Shown here in pieces: positions 43,444 through 53,316 of a stretch of 64,000 bases of DNA. Numbering within the stretch: the stretch's first letter is position 1; every line of letters starts with the position of its first letter. Source of the stretch: Terriglobales bacterium (lineage in GTDB: Bacteria; Acidobacteriota; Terriglobia; Terriglobales; Acidobacteriaceae). The notes under the pieces were generated by a model that searched no databases, was not told the DNA's origin, and was given only the letters and a program-made list of their open reading frames with translations. The stretch is taken from positions 101,462 to 165,461 of the forward strand of contig JAICSO010000011.1 of assembly GCA_025936825.1 (NCBI GenBank), written 5' to 3'. A program made the position numbers and the translations under genes.

Positions 43444-44103
43444 TCAGTTCCGGGGAGCGCGGGCAAAAGTTCGGACGTTCTTTTTGAAGTAAGGGGTTAA
43501 GTAATGACGAAGCTGTAGGCGCGCTCGCATCAGTCGCGTCTTGACCGCAGCCTGAGTCAGACCGAGAGCTGCTGATGTCTCGTCGGTGGAGAGACCTTCA
43601 ACATCTCGCAGTACGAAGACCAGACTCAAGCCCGACTGCAATGTCTGCAGGGCGTTGATGAGGATTGTCCTCAGTTCCGACGACCGGTATCGTTCTTCAG
43701 GATTGGGAGCCCAATCAACAGCATCCAGTGAGAGTTCGCTCAAATCCTTCAATCCTTCTTGGTCAACGCACACTTCTTTCTTTCTGTACGCTTTGCGCAT
43801 TTTCATGAGCGACTGGTTTATGGTGATGCGAATCAGCCAGGTTGAAAGTTGTGAATTCCCCTGGAATTGGTCCAGGTTTCGGAACGCCCTTAGAAAGGCT
43901 TCCTGGACGACATCCTGAGCGTCTTCACGGTTCCGAGTGATGTGTTGAGCGATTCTGAAGAGTTTTCTGTCGTATCGCTTAACCAGTTCCTCGAATGCGC
44001 TGACCTCTCCCCGTTTGCACGCTACAACGAGCGTCAGATCGTCATGTGCAAGGTTCGACGCGCCAGTTGGTCTTGGGTCACACACCATACAAGTTGCTGC
44101 CAT
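43444..44103 (-). CDS. ECF-type RNA polymerase sigma factor
   Basis: The 219-residue protein has sigma region 2 (about 25-95; FEELVKRYDRKLFRIAQHIT, DAQDVVQEAFLRAFRNLDQF) and region 4 (about 145-200; LSLVFVLRDVEGLSTDETSA, GLTQAAVKTRLMRARLQLR). It resembles the SigW/RpoE-like group. No membrane anti-sigma gene overlaps it; the neighbours are small secreted proteins. The first ~20 residues contain two cysteines (ATCMVCDP), unusual for the family and possibly an extra segment. Confidence 0.9.
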   Translation of the reverse strand: MAATCMVCDPRPTGASNLAHDDLTLVVACKRGEVSAFEELVKRYDRKLFRIAQHITRNREDAQDVVQEAFLRAFRNLDQFQGNSQLSTWLIRITINQSLMKMRKAYRKKEVCVDQEGLKDLSELSLDAVDWAPNPEERYRSSELRTILINALQTLQSGLSLVFVLRDVEGLSTDETSAALGLTQAAVKTRLMRARLQLRHYLTPYFKKNVRTFARAPRN

Positions 44104-44247
44104 CTCAGTTTCCTTTCCACGATGCGAACAAGGCCATCTCGCCGGTCACAGTAGAACTGTGCCTTGATCGGAATCTTCCACTCTAGGACCTGCTCTCCGC
44201 GTACTTGTCTGCTGCGTGTCGGAGATTTGCCATTTTTTCTGAAACGA

Positions 44248-44736
44248 TTACTGCGCCTGCAGCGCCGTCGTGGTTGTACATTGACCGAAGTCCTTGCTCA
44301 TCTTGTGGACCTCGAATATTGGTTCACCAGACGCATCCTTACGCTTTTTCCCTGACAATTCCACGCGCTCGCCAGGTTGTAGCATTTTGCTCTGCTTGTT
44401 AGTGAGGCTATAGGTTTGGTTGTCCTTTTCACTAACGAGCTTGTCTCCGGTACCAGCGAGGCAGCCTTGCACTGTTGTTCGCTTGTGTAACTTCCAGTAA
44501 AGCAGCCCGGCGGCGGCGGCTCCGCCCGCGATGGCACCGATCACTGCACCCTTAGATCCGTAACTCGGGTAGGAGCCTGAGCCCCCGGTTCCACCACCGC
44601 CGGGATATTGAGCCAGCGCGGCAGTAGGAGGCAGGGCCAGCAGGATGAGCGCAGCCAAGGCTCGTCGCAGATGTCTGTTGAAAAACACTCGCGAAGTCAG
44701 CGAATTTTCTTTTGTTTCATAGATCGGTTGATTCAT
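44248..44736 (-). CDS. Secreted small protein with glycine-zipper-like segment
   Basis: From ATG 44736, 7 bp after an AGGAGAAT ribosome site, the protein is 162 residues. A signal peptide (about 25-43, LRRALAALILLALPPTAALA) is followed by a Gly/Tyr/Ser-rich stretch (YPGGGGTGGSGSYPSYG), then GAVIGAIAGGAAAAGLLYW, a glycine-zipper or short membrane helix. The C-terminal domain has QGCLAGTGDKLVSEKDNQTY and VELSGKKRKDA. It may insert in the envelope. I do not recognise the C-terminal family with certainty. Confidence 0.65.
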   Translation of the reverse strand: MNQPIYETKENSLTSRVFFNRHLRRALAALILLALPPTAALAQYPGGGGTGGSGSYPSYGSKGAVIGAIAGGAAAAGLLYWKLHKRTTVQGCLAGTGDKLVSEKDNQTYSLTNKQSKMLQPGERVELSGKKRKDASGEPIFEVHKMSKDFGQCTTTTALQAQ

Positions 44737-44767
44737 TGCAAGATTCTCCTTTTTGAGAACTATCGAT

Positions 44768-45424
44768 TTACGGCAAAAACTTGTATCCAACGCTGTGGAT
44801 GGTTAGAAAGTGCTTCGGGCGCGAGGGCTCCACTTCCAGTTTTTGTCGCAGTCTCAAAACGTGATTGTCAACGGTGCGACTGCACGGATAATTGTCGTAG
44901 CCCCATGCTCGGTTCAACAGTTCGTCCCGCGAGAGAACCCGCCCAGGATTCGACACAAAGAATCGGAGAGTCTTGAATTCCTGAGCCGTCATGGGAATCT
45001 GTTCTCCGGAGGACCGGCTCACTTCCATGCTGTAGAAGTTAATGCAGATGTCACTGAACTGAGTCACCACGCCATGCTCACGCGTGACATCGAGGAGCGA
45101 GCCGACGCGCGCCACAAGTTCTTCCCAACTGAACGCCAGGACTCGCGCCTGGATCGGAGTCGGAACTGAGTTGGACTTGAATCCTGGGATGAGATTTCCC
45201 CGCTTAGGAAAGGTAATCACCGCCTGCATTCCGTCGCACTCGAAAACTTGTCTCAAAGCGCCTGGTACCGGCTCGTCGGAATAACCCGCCGGAATGTTTT
45301 CGGTCTTAGTGATGGCAATTGCAAAGAGTTCTGGTGTGACCTTCTTTTCGCGGCCGATGAAGCTGGTGTGTATTGGCGCTACACAAGGCTCGTCTGAAAG
45401 ATTCAATGCGCTGTTGTAAGCCAT
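44768..45424 (-). CDS. OmpR-type winged-helix regulator without receiver domain
   Basis: The 218-residue protein has a C-terminal Trans_reg_C winged helix (about 125-217; EFKTLRFFVSNPGRVLSRDE, TVDNHVLRLRQKLE, TIHSVGYKFLP). Its N-terminal 120 residues are not a receiver: no acidic pair or phosphoacceptor site is visible, and the sequence (VFECDGMQAVITFPKRGN) is unfamiliar. A linker like that of OmpR relatives (ARVLAFSWEELVARVGSLL) joins them. It has a good ribosome site (AGGAAAAGAT). The gene upstream overlaps its start by 22 bp. Confidence 0.8.
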   Translation of the reverse strand: MAYNSALNLSDEPCVAPIHTSFIGREKKVTPELFAIAITKTENIPAGYSDEPVPGALRQVFECDGMQAVITFPKRGNLIPGFKSNSVPTPIQARVLAFSWEELVARVGSLLDVTREHGVVTQFSDICINFYSMEVSRSSGEQIPMTAQEFKTLRFFVSNPGRVLSRDELLNRAWGYDNYPCSRTVDNHVLRLRQKLEVEPSRPKHFLTIHSVGYKFLP

Positions 45425-45654
45425 ATCTTTTCCTTTTGGAGGTCTGTTTGATCGTTCCCGATCAGTTGGGCGGCGCTCACAGGTTGCCCGCTCTTCACCA
45501 CAATCTCGTACTCGACAGATGCTTCCTCGGGTGTTGCTCTTCTGCGATAGATGGTCTCTATGTCCCCAGTTTCAGGATTGCGACGCACTGTCCTGTCAAC
45601 AACCACTCGGGGGCCAACCAGTCTGCTGTGATTTCTCCAAACTATTTCCAACAC
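45403..45654 (-). CDS. Small hypothetical protein upstream of winged-helix regulator
   Basis: The 83-residue frame starts at GTG 45654, 7 bp after GAGG, a good ribosome site. It is rich in charged residues (VVVDRTVRRNPETGDIETIY) and overlaps the following regulator start by 22 bp, which suggests translational coupling. I recognise no family. The codon pattern looks like its neighbours. Confidence 0.5.
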   Translation of the reverse strand: MLEIVWRNHSRLVGPRVVVDRTVRRNPETGDIETIYRRRATPEEASVEYEIVVKSGQPVSAAQLIGNDQTDLQKEKIWLTTAH

Positions 45655-45832
45655 GTGATTTCCTCTGGGCCAGCCCTTTTCAGGCGGTCTCGCTGTGAAG
45701 TGATCGCAGATTAACCGCGTTGCATTTCCAAGTCATGGCGTTTTGGTGTTGTTGTTGTATTGTTTTGCGGCGCAACGTGGCAGGCTGAACGTGAGCTTTG
45801 TGCTGTTAATTCGCGGCTTTGTGTCGCGCAAG

Positions 45833-45870
45833 AAAAAAGGGGTGAGAACCTAGCTTCGGTTCCCAACCCC
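45833..45870 (-). terminator. Rho-independent terminator
   Basis: On the minus strand GGGGTTGGGAACCG pairs with GGTTCTCACCCC around a short loop and is followed by a run of six T residues (plus-strand A run 45833-45838). It lies 26 bp beyond the stop of the secreted protein gene at 45897. Confidence 0.75.
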
Positions 45871-45896
45871 TGGGGAGTCTAAAGATCGAGTGCCCG

Positions 45897-46496
45897 CTAC
45901 TGAATTGCGAACAGTGGACCGGTTGCGTCCGGGAAATTCGTAGTGTTCAGTATCTGGATTCCAGCCTGATGGTCGCCATCAAATGGTGTGACTGTGCTGG
46001 GGCAGCCAGCAGCGACAGCGGCATTGGGCTCAGCGAACCAAATTCCCATGTGGTAGATCTGCACGGGAGGAGTCGCCGGATTGGCAGCAGCGTCGTCTCG
46101 GAACACCTGCGGCGCTGGGGCAACATTGGGAGCCATGATGAAAGTTTCTTTGCTGAAAATGCCAGCGAAGTCTCCAACTGCCCTTCCATCTCCATTTGTA
46201 CGGATGTCGCCCTGATACCAGGACAGCCCGAATGGACTATGTGGAACCTGCAGCAGGAACACCGAAAACTCCGTATTGGGGGGCAGGTTTGCAGTTTCTA
46301 CGTGAAGCTTCTGGACCAGGCCCAAATCCGTGATCGTGACCCGACCCTCAGCGGTGGTCTTCAGGCATGCCGCTGCACCGGCAGAAACCTTCATTTTGAA
46401 AGTGATGCTATCGCCATCTGCGGCGTTAGCGCGCGGTGCGATCGCAATCAGAGCGATGGCCAGAGTCATGGCGGGTGTCAATAAAACCTTCTTCAT
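45897..46496 (-). CDS. Secreted hypothetical protein
   Basis: The 199-residue protein has a signal peptide (about 1-25, TLAIALIAIAPRANA then AD) and an AGGAGA ribosome site. The mature part is beta-rich (SITFKMKVSAGAAACLKTTA, LHVETANLPPNTEFSVFLLQ) with two cysteines, possibly a disulfide. It resembles extracellular CHRD-like or similar beta-sandwich proteins in composition, but I cannot name a family. A strong terminator follows. Confidence 0.7.
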   Translation of the reverse strand: MKKVLLTPAMTLAIALIAIAPRANAADGDSITFKMKVSAGAAACLKTTAEGRVTITDLGLVQKLHVETANLPPNTEFSVFLLQVPHSPFGLSWYQGDIRTNGDGRAVGDFAGIFSKETFIMAPNVAPAPQVFRDDAAANPATPPVQIYHMGIWFAEPNAAVAAGCPSTVTPFDGDHQAGIQILNTTNFPDATGPLFAIQ

Positions 46497-46551
46497 AGAG
46501 ACGTTCTCCTTTTATTTTGTGGTGCTGATTGGGTGTTCTGATGGGTTCTGC

Positions 46552-46800
46552 CTACGCAAGCTCATCTGCCCCCATTTCGGTGTCCGAAGCCACAGGCTCC
46601 AGCATTTTCAACAAGATCTGCGGAAGTTCTTCAACGGCATGGAACAGTGCAGTGCGTCCGGACGCCACGTGCTCAACTCGGCCCGAAAACCTCTCAGCGG
46701 TTGACTGATCGGCGCCCCGGAACTGGATCACGAATGCATTTGCGTGTTGCAATCCCTTCATCACAGGCCGAGAATAGCCGCAGGGTTGAGAGAGAGTCAT
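46552..46800 (-). CDS. Small hypothetical protein, possibly 69-82 residues
   Basis: The frame from ATG 46800 gives 82 residues; ATG 46761 gives 69 and begins at the protein-like part (ANAFVIQFRGADQSTAERFS, then ASGRTALFHAVEELPQILLK). It looks like a conserved small protein of the acidobacterial type but I cannot name it. A short inverted repeat TGACGTACTCGTCA (46800-46813) covers the upstream start. It is divergent from the regulator gene at 46966. Confidence 0.5.
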   Translation of the reverse strand: MTLSQPCGYSRPVMKGLQHANAFVIQFRGADQSTAERFSGRVEHVASGRTALFHAVEELPQILLKMLEPVASDTEMGADELA

Positions 46801-46965
46801 GACGTACTCGTCACGTTAAGGTAGTGTTTCCGTGGCGCTTCAATTACGTGCCGAGTATTGGGGTCGGAGCGCAGGCTTCCGCGCATTCGGAAGATGAACA
46901 ATTCTTTGAACCCCACTGTCAGCTAGTTCATCAGTGTAGAGGCATCACATCACACCGTCCTGTAA

Positions 46966-49900
46966 ATGCAAGCCACAAGAGAGATCGCGTTCGGGCAATT
47001 TCGCCTGGACCTCACCAACGAGTGCCTTTGGTGTGGCACGCTGGCCATCTCTTTGCGACCGAAGGCCTTCGCAGTTCTCAAGATCCTGATTGAAAATTCA
47101 GGACAACTGGTAAGTAAGGAAAACGTGCTTGACACAGTTTGGCCCGGTACGTTTGTTGGCGACGCAGTCCTGAAGGACAACATCCGGCAACTTCGAGAGG
47201 CATTGAACGACGATGCCGGATCACCCATCTATATCGAGACCGCACACCGCCGTGGTTATCGCTTTATCGGGAAGCCTTTTGAATTGCTTCCAGGCAAGCC
47301 TTCCGCTGAAGCCATGCCGGGTATGGCGTTTTCACAGACCGTCCGCCGAGCCGACTTCGCAGCCACTGAACCCCGAGTCCTCGGTCGACAGACTGAATTG
47401 GCGAAGATGGGGGAGTGGCTGGATCGTGCCCTCGGCGGAAACCGTCAAGTTGTGTTTGTCACCGGGGAAGCTGGAATCGGAAAAACCACTGTCGTCGAGG
47501 CTCTTCTCGAGGATGCTGCGGAATTGCCGGGCATTCGCATCATGCGAGGACAATGCCTCGAAAACTACGGCGCGGGCGAGGCGTACCTCCCCTTGCTGGA
47601 TGGGTTTTCGCGACTCTCCCGGTCTCCGGGTGGAGACCAGGTCGTGAACTCATTGCGTCATCAGGCTCCCGCCTGGTTGGCGCAAATGCCTTCCCTGGTT
47701 CCGCAGTCTGAAAGAGCCGACCTGCGATCCCAAAGCACCGGCGCAACGCGCGAGCGCATGCTGCGCGAAATAACGGACGCCATCGAAACTCTGTCGTCAG
47801 AGACTCCTTTGCTGCTCGTCCTCGAAGACCTGCACTGGAGCGATTACTCCACCCTGGATCTGATTTCGTACCTGGCGCGGCGTCGGGACCCCGCGCGCTT
47901 GATGGTCATCGGCACCTATCGTCCGGTTGATGTCATCGTGGCGGACCATCCCCTCAAAGGTGTCAAACGGGAGTTGCAAGCGCATGGATTGTGCCGCGAA
48001 GTGGCACTGGAATGTCTCTCCGAAGAGGTCGTTGGGGAATACTTGGATGCGAGATTTCCGGGGCATCAGTTTCCCGCCAGACTGAGGCAGACCGTTTTTC
48101 GGCGTACTGAAGGTACACCGCTTTTCATGGTTGACCTGGTGGAGTACTTGGCGGATCAGAAGGCAATCGTTGAAGAACAAGGTACCTGGAAGCTGCGAGT
48201 TGATCTCTCGGAGGTCGAACAGCGGGTCCCCTCCAACGTCAGAGACTTGATCCAAAAACAAATCGAGCGTTTGAGCCTTGACGAGCGCACGGTTCTGGAG
48301 GCCGCCAGCGTGGCAGGAATGGAATGTTCGTCGGTTGCCATTGCTGCTGGCCTCGAGAACACCGTGGAATGGGTTGAAGAACATTGCGAAGAATTGGCGC
48401 GACGTCATCAATTCCTGTCGCCGGCGTTGTTGGTGGAATTGCCGGACGGTACCGTGACTCCGCGCCATCGGTTCATTCACGTTCTGTATAGGGACGTGCC
48501 CTACCGCCTGATGACACCGAGGCGCCGTTCGCAAATTCACCAGCGAATTGCCGAACGCGGGATCGCAATTTATGGTGATCGCGCTCGTGAGATTGCCGCC
48601 GAATTGGCGATGCACTTCGAGCAAAGCCGCGACTGGCCGAGAGCAGTTCAGTATCTGACCCAGGCGGCTGAGAACGCAATTCATAAATCTGCCTATCACG
48701 AAGCCGCAGATCTTGCGGAACGGGGACTCGTGATACTGAAGGCATTGCCGCAGTCTACCCAGCGGAATCAGCAAGAGATCGCTTTGCGCATAGTCCTGAT
48801 CCTGTCTCGCGGTGCCGTTAAAGGTTTTGCGTGGTCTGGGGTGGAATCGGCGCATGCCGACGGAAAAGATCTGCTGCGTTTGAGCAAGCCGTCGCCTCAA
48901 GGATTTAATTGGCTCTATCTGCTTGGCCTGTTCCGGATGTTCCTGGCAAATACCCGGGGTGCTTTGGAGATTGCCTATCAAGTGATAGAGCTTGCCGAGG
49001 AACTCGAGGACCCAAGACTGATCACGGAAGCCCACCGCGCCATGGGTTCCACACTATTGGAAATAGGCCGATACGCCGAAGCGCTTGAATACGTGAATCG
49101 GTCCTCGCAGCTTTACTCTGCGAACCAACCCTTCTCCCAAACTCTGATCAGCGGCCGTGATTGTAAAGTGCTCAGTGAATGCTCTGCAGGGAAAGCATTG
49201 TAGCCCATGGGGTTCCCTGATGCTGCCATACAACGAATGCAGGCCGGATTGGACTTCGCGAGGCAGCTCGCTCACCCCCAGAGCCTGGTTTATGCGGCTC
49301 GTTTTATGTGCCAGTTGCATCAGTTAAGAGGCGAGCCGCGGCTTGCGCAAGAACGCGCAAAGGAAGTCATCAGAATCGCTGAGGAATATGGTCTGGAGCC
49401 TTGGGTCGCGTTCGGCAAGATCGATCTTGGTTGGGCTGACGCGGAACTCGGCGAGGTCCAGCAGGGGATAGAGCTGATGCAGCAAGGCCTCTCGCTATAC
49501 GAAACCACTGGAATCAGACTCTGGTATCCAGTTTTCCTGGGGTCCCTGGCTGATCAATTAAACAAAGCGCAACGGATAGAAGAAGGACTGGAGCGGATCG
49601 AGGAAGCCATAACCTGCGCCGTGCAAACCGGAGAGGGATATGCGCTGGCGGAGTTGCACCGAATCAAAGGTGAATTATTGTTGAATCGCTGCGGGGCGCT
49701 ACTTGCTGGAGACCATCCCTGTGATTCAGCCAGAACTTCGATCTTGTCCGAAGCGAGAGCGTGCTTTGGCGAGGCGTTGACCATTGCGAAGCGCCAAGGG
49801 GAAGATCCTGGGAATTGAGGGCAGCGCTTAGTATGCTGCGACTTGAGAGACAATGCGGAGAGCCAGATCAAACGCAACTGGCCGAGATCCATGCCTCCTT

Positions 49901-49982
49901 CACTGAGGGATTCGAAACCGCAGATCTCAAGTTGGCCAGGGAACGGCTGAACGCAACAAAAGCTGGGCAGTTCATGAACTGA
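46966..49982 (+). pseudogene. Winged-helix / AAA ATPase / TPR regulator, broken copy
   Basis: The frame starts at ATG 46966 with a Trans_reg_C winged helix (about 1-100; ISLRPKAFAVLKILIENSGQ). An AAA ATPase follows with Walker A TGEAGIGKTTVVEALL (about 168-183) and Walker B-like LLLVLEDLHWSDYSTLDL. TPR-like repeats begin after about residue 540. It stops at TAG 49201, where the intact paralog has TGG (Trp). The same frame then continues to 49818 and shifts: loss of one base in a GGGG run near 49797-49801 restores RSWELRAAL to 49982. The N-terminal 745 residues could still be made. It is a tandem duplicate of the next gene. Confidence 0.88.
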
Positions 49983-50031
49983 GTGGTCATTTTCGAGTGA
50001 GTCCGAGGTCCGTGATCCCAGTGGAGTGTGA

Positions 50032-53000
50032 ATGCAAGTTGCGAAAGAGATCGCATTCGGAGAATTTCGGCTTGACCTTCTCAATGAATGCCTGTGGCAG
50101 GGCACGCGAGCGATTTCCTTGCGGCCGAAGGCATTCGCGGTCCTGAAATTATTGGTCGACAATCCAGGCCTCCTCGTCACCAAGCAGCAGGTGCTGGAAA
50201 CCGTCTGGCCCGGTACTTTCGTCGGCGACGCCGTTCTCAAAGACAACATCCGGCAGCTGCGCGAAGCATTGAAGGACGATGCGGCCTCGCCGACTTATAT
50301 CGAGACCTCCCACCGGCGTGGCTACCGCTTTGTTGGGAAACTCTCCGAAGCGGCCTCAATTTCTCAATCCATCGCGCCACTACCTGCCCCTCAAGTTGCC
50401 CACGCAGCTTCTAACAATCAACCGAGCAAGCGCGGCCTTCTGGGACGTGAGGTGGAGTTAGCCAAATTGCGGGCGTTGTTAAATCGGTCCTTGGCTGGAG
50501 AACGACAAACTGTCTTTATCACCGGGGAACCTGGGATTGGGAAGACCAGCATGGTGCAGGCTGTCTTGGAAGCGACCGCGGAGGTGGGGCGACTTCACGT
50601 GGCGCACGGGCAATGCTTGGAGCACTATGGCGCCGGTGAGGCTTACTTGCCCGTACTCGATGGATTTTCTCGCCTTTGCAGATCAAGCGATGGTGATCAG
50701 GTGCTGAACTCATTGCGTCAACACGCGCCGGCTTGGGTCGCACAAATGCCGTCGCTGCTTCCGGAAGCAGAACGGCGGCACTTGCAGTCTCCAACAGGAG
50801 ACACCACAACGCGCGAGCGGATGTTGCGAGAAATGGCAGAGGCAATCGAGACTCTGACGGTCGAGTTCCCCCTTTTGTTAGTCCTTGAAGATCTGCACTG
50901 GAGCGATCACTCGACACTCGATCTTGTTTCATATCTGGCAAGGCGCCGAGATCCCGCTCGTTTGATGGTGATCGGCACTTATCGCCCCGTGGATGTCGTT
51001 GTGACTGACCACCCCATTAAAGGGGTCAAACGGGAGTTGCAGGCGCACGGACTGTGCCACGAGGTTGCACTCGAGTGTTTGGACGAAGCGTCGGTCGCGG
51101 AGTACCTGGCAATGCGGTTCCCTGGCCACCACTTTCCAGCCGGGTTGAAGAAAACAATCTATAGGCGAACTGAGGGAAATCCTCTGTTCGTTGTGAATCT
51201 GGTGGAGTACCTGACCGACCAGAAAAGAATTGTTGAAGAGCAAGGCAAGTGGAAGTTACGCGTTGACTTGTCAGAAGTGGAACAGGACATTCCGGTGAAC
51301 ATCCGGCAGTTGATCGAGAAACAGATCGAGCGTCTCAGCGCTGACGAGCGAACGACTTTGGAGGCTGCCAGCGTGGCGGGGATGGAATGCTCGTCGGTTG
51401 CTATTGCTGCGGGGCTTGAGAACACGGTGGAATGGGTCGAGGAACACTGCGAAGAATTGGCCCGACACCATCAGTTTTTGTCACCCGCATCGCTGGTTGA
51501 ACTGCCGGACGGGACCATCACACCTCGTCATCGATTCATTCACGTGCTCTACCGCGACGTACCTTACCGGTTGATGCCGCCGATGCGCCGGTCGCAAATT
51601 CACCACCGCATAGCTGAGCGTGGAGTCGCGATTTACGGGAACCGCGCCAACGAGATTGCTGCTGAACTGGCGATGCACTTTGAACAAAGCCACGACTGGC
51701 CGCGCGCCCTCGAATACCTTCTTCAGGCGGCTGAAAACGCTGCCACGCGTTCCGCCCATCACGAGGCGGTCGACCTGGCGAATCGCGGTCTGGAGGCACT
51801 CAAACTCGTTACCGCACCTGCAGAGTATTCAAAGCAAGAAATGAAACTGCGCACGATCTTGAGTGCGTCCCTGATGGCAATCAAGGGGTTCGCGTCGCCG
51901 GAAGTCGAAGAAATCAATGCGCGCGGGCGCGAATTGTTCTGGCGCCACGGGCCCTCTTCTGAGTTGTTCTACATGCTCTGGTCGCTGAATATGTACCAGC
52001 AATTCAGCGGCAACATGCTTACATCGATAGAGATCTCGAATCAGATGGTGGAGCTCGCAGAGAAGCTCAAGGATGACGGGCTGATCAGGGAAGCACATCG
52101 CTCCCTAGGATCGGCGCTTCTGTTGTCCGGCCGATGCGCTGACGCACTCGACCACCTTGAAAAGAGTGTCGCGCTTTACGACAGAAATCTCAATCAGCAC
52201 AACCGCATTTTCTTCAGTTTCGATAGCAAGGTGATCGTTGAAACGTTTATTGGCCTGGCGCTTTGGCAGCTTGGCTATCCAGATCAATCCGCGAAAAGAT
52301 TGTCATGGGGCTTGGCGCGGGCGCGAGAGCTTGATCATCCAGAAACTTTAGTTGTTGCGGGGCATGTCGCGGCGCAAATGTACCAGCAGCAGGGGAACGC
52401 CCATCTGGCACGCGTGTTCGCGAAGGAGGCATTGGAGGTTGCGGACGAGTATGGTTTTTCGCTTTGGGTGACTTTTGGCTTGATTGAACTCGGCTGGGCA
52501 GAAGCTGAACTCGGTGACGCTGAAGGCGGAATCGAAAAGATGCAGCGGGGTTTGGAGCAATACGAATCATTAGGTGCAAAACTCCGGTGCCCGTACTTCT
52601 TAGGGCTACTGGCTGATCAACTCGGCAAGGCGGGACGGATGGAAGAAGCTTTTGAAGCCGTCACAAAAGGCATAAGAGTTGCCGAGCAAACCGGAGAGGG
52701 ATACGCACTTTCCGGGCTGTATCTGACTAAAGGCGAACTATTCTTGAAATTTGTAAAAGGGGAAGGGCCCCCGGGCGAGTCATCTGGCGTTTCGACGATG
52801 TCGGAAGCGAGGGCCTGCTTTAGTGAAGCCTTGAGCGTCGCGAAGCGGCAAGGAACAAGAGCATGGCAATTGAGAGCTGCGGTGAGCCTGTATCAGGTTG
52901 ATCTGACGCGTGGGAATCCAAACCCCACGCAACTGGCCGAGATATATTCCTCCTTCACAGAAGGTTTCGAAACCGACGATCTCAAGCTGGCGCGGGGACA

Positions 53001-53052
53001 TTTGAACGCCACGCGAGGTCCATACCCATTCTTCCGGGTTTCCCAAATCTAA
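50032..53052 (+). CDS. Winged-helix / AAA ATPase / TPR regulator, intact paralog
   Basis: The 1006-residue protein has an N-terminal Trans_reg_C DNA-binding domain (about 1-100; IAFGEFRLDLLNECLW, DNIRQLREALKDDA, TSHRRGYRFVGK). An AAA_16-like NTPase follows (Walker A TGEPGIGKTSMVQAVL; LLLVLEDLHWSDHSTLDLVS). Helical TPR repeats fill about 560-990. It is a CadC/AfsR-like large regulator, likely to integrate a protein or ligand signal through its TPR tail. It starts 50 bp after the last similarity of the broken paralog. Both copies share nearly the same start and domain borders. Confidence 0.9.
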   Translation: MQVAKEIAFGEFRLDLLNECLWQGTRAISLRPKAFAVLKLLVDNPGLLVTKQQVLETVWPGTFVGDAVLKDNIRQLREALKDDAASPTYIETSHRRGYRFVGKLSEAASISQSIAPLPAPQVAHAASNNQPSKRGLLGREVELAKLRALLNRSLAGERQTVFITGEPGIGKTSMVQAVLEATAEVGRLHVAHGQCLEHYGAGEAYLPVLDGFSRLCRSSDGDQVLNSLRQHAPAWVAQMPSLLPEAERRHLQSPTGDTTTRERMLREMAEAIETLTVEFPLLLVLEDLHWSDHSTLDLVSYLARRRDPARLMVIGTYRPVDVVVTDHPIKGVKRELQAHGLCHEVALECLDEASVAEYLAMRFPGHHFPAGLKKTIYRRTEGNPLFVVNLVEYLTDQKRIVEEQGKWKLRVDLSEVEQDIPVNIRQLIEKQIERLSADERTTLEAASVAGMECSSVAIAAGLENTVEWVEEHCEELARHHQFLSPASLVELPDGTITPRHRFIHVLYRDVPYRLMPPMRRSQIHHRIAERGVAIYGNRANEIAAELAMHFEQSHDWPRALEYLLQAAENAATRSAHHEAVDLANRGLEALKLVTAPAEYSKQEMKLRTILSASLMAIKGFASPEVEEINARGRELFWRHGPSSELFYMLWSLNMYQQFSGNMLTSIEISNQMVELAEKLKDDGLIREAHRSLGSALLLSGRCADALDHLEKSVALYDRNLNQHNRIFFSFDSKVIVETFIGLALWQLGYPDQSAKRLSWGLARARELDHPETLVVAGHVAAQMYQQQGNAHLARVFAKEALEVADEYGFSLWVTFGLIELGWAEAELGDAEGGIEKMQRGLEQYESLGAKLRCPYFLGLLADQLGKAGRMEEAFEAVTKGIRVAEQTGEGYALSGLYLTKGELFLKFVKGEGPPGESSGVSTMSEARACFSEALSVAKRQGTRAWQLRAAVSLYQVDLTRGNPNPTQLAEIYSSFTEGFETDDLKLARGHLNATRGPYPFFRVSQI

Positions 53053-53316
53053 GAAATTCGGGGATATGAACAGCATTCGTAACGGCACGTAGTTCTCCGT
53101 TATCCGACAATCTACAGTCGAAGGTGCGCCAAACACGCTCGGCAATTCAGATCATCTACGCAAAGTGTCCGGGACAACCGTTTAAACAGGATCATCAGAT
53201 CAAGAAGGTGAAATTACCGTACATGACAGAGTTATTTTCAACGAACCAACACTGCAGGGTGCAGACGGGCCAGCTCAGGTGCTAACCTCTTCCTGAGGAA
53301 CGCAAAGATCCAGACG

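Noticed and set aside
47797..49035. Long open frame of 412 codons on the minus strand
   Set aside because: It is antisense to the winged-helix/AAA/TPR gene, has no domain motifs and a composition typical of shadow frames.
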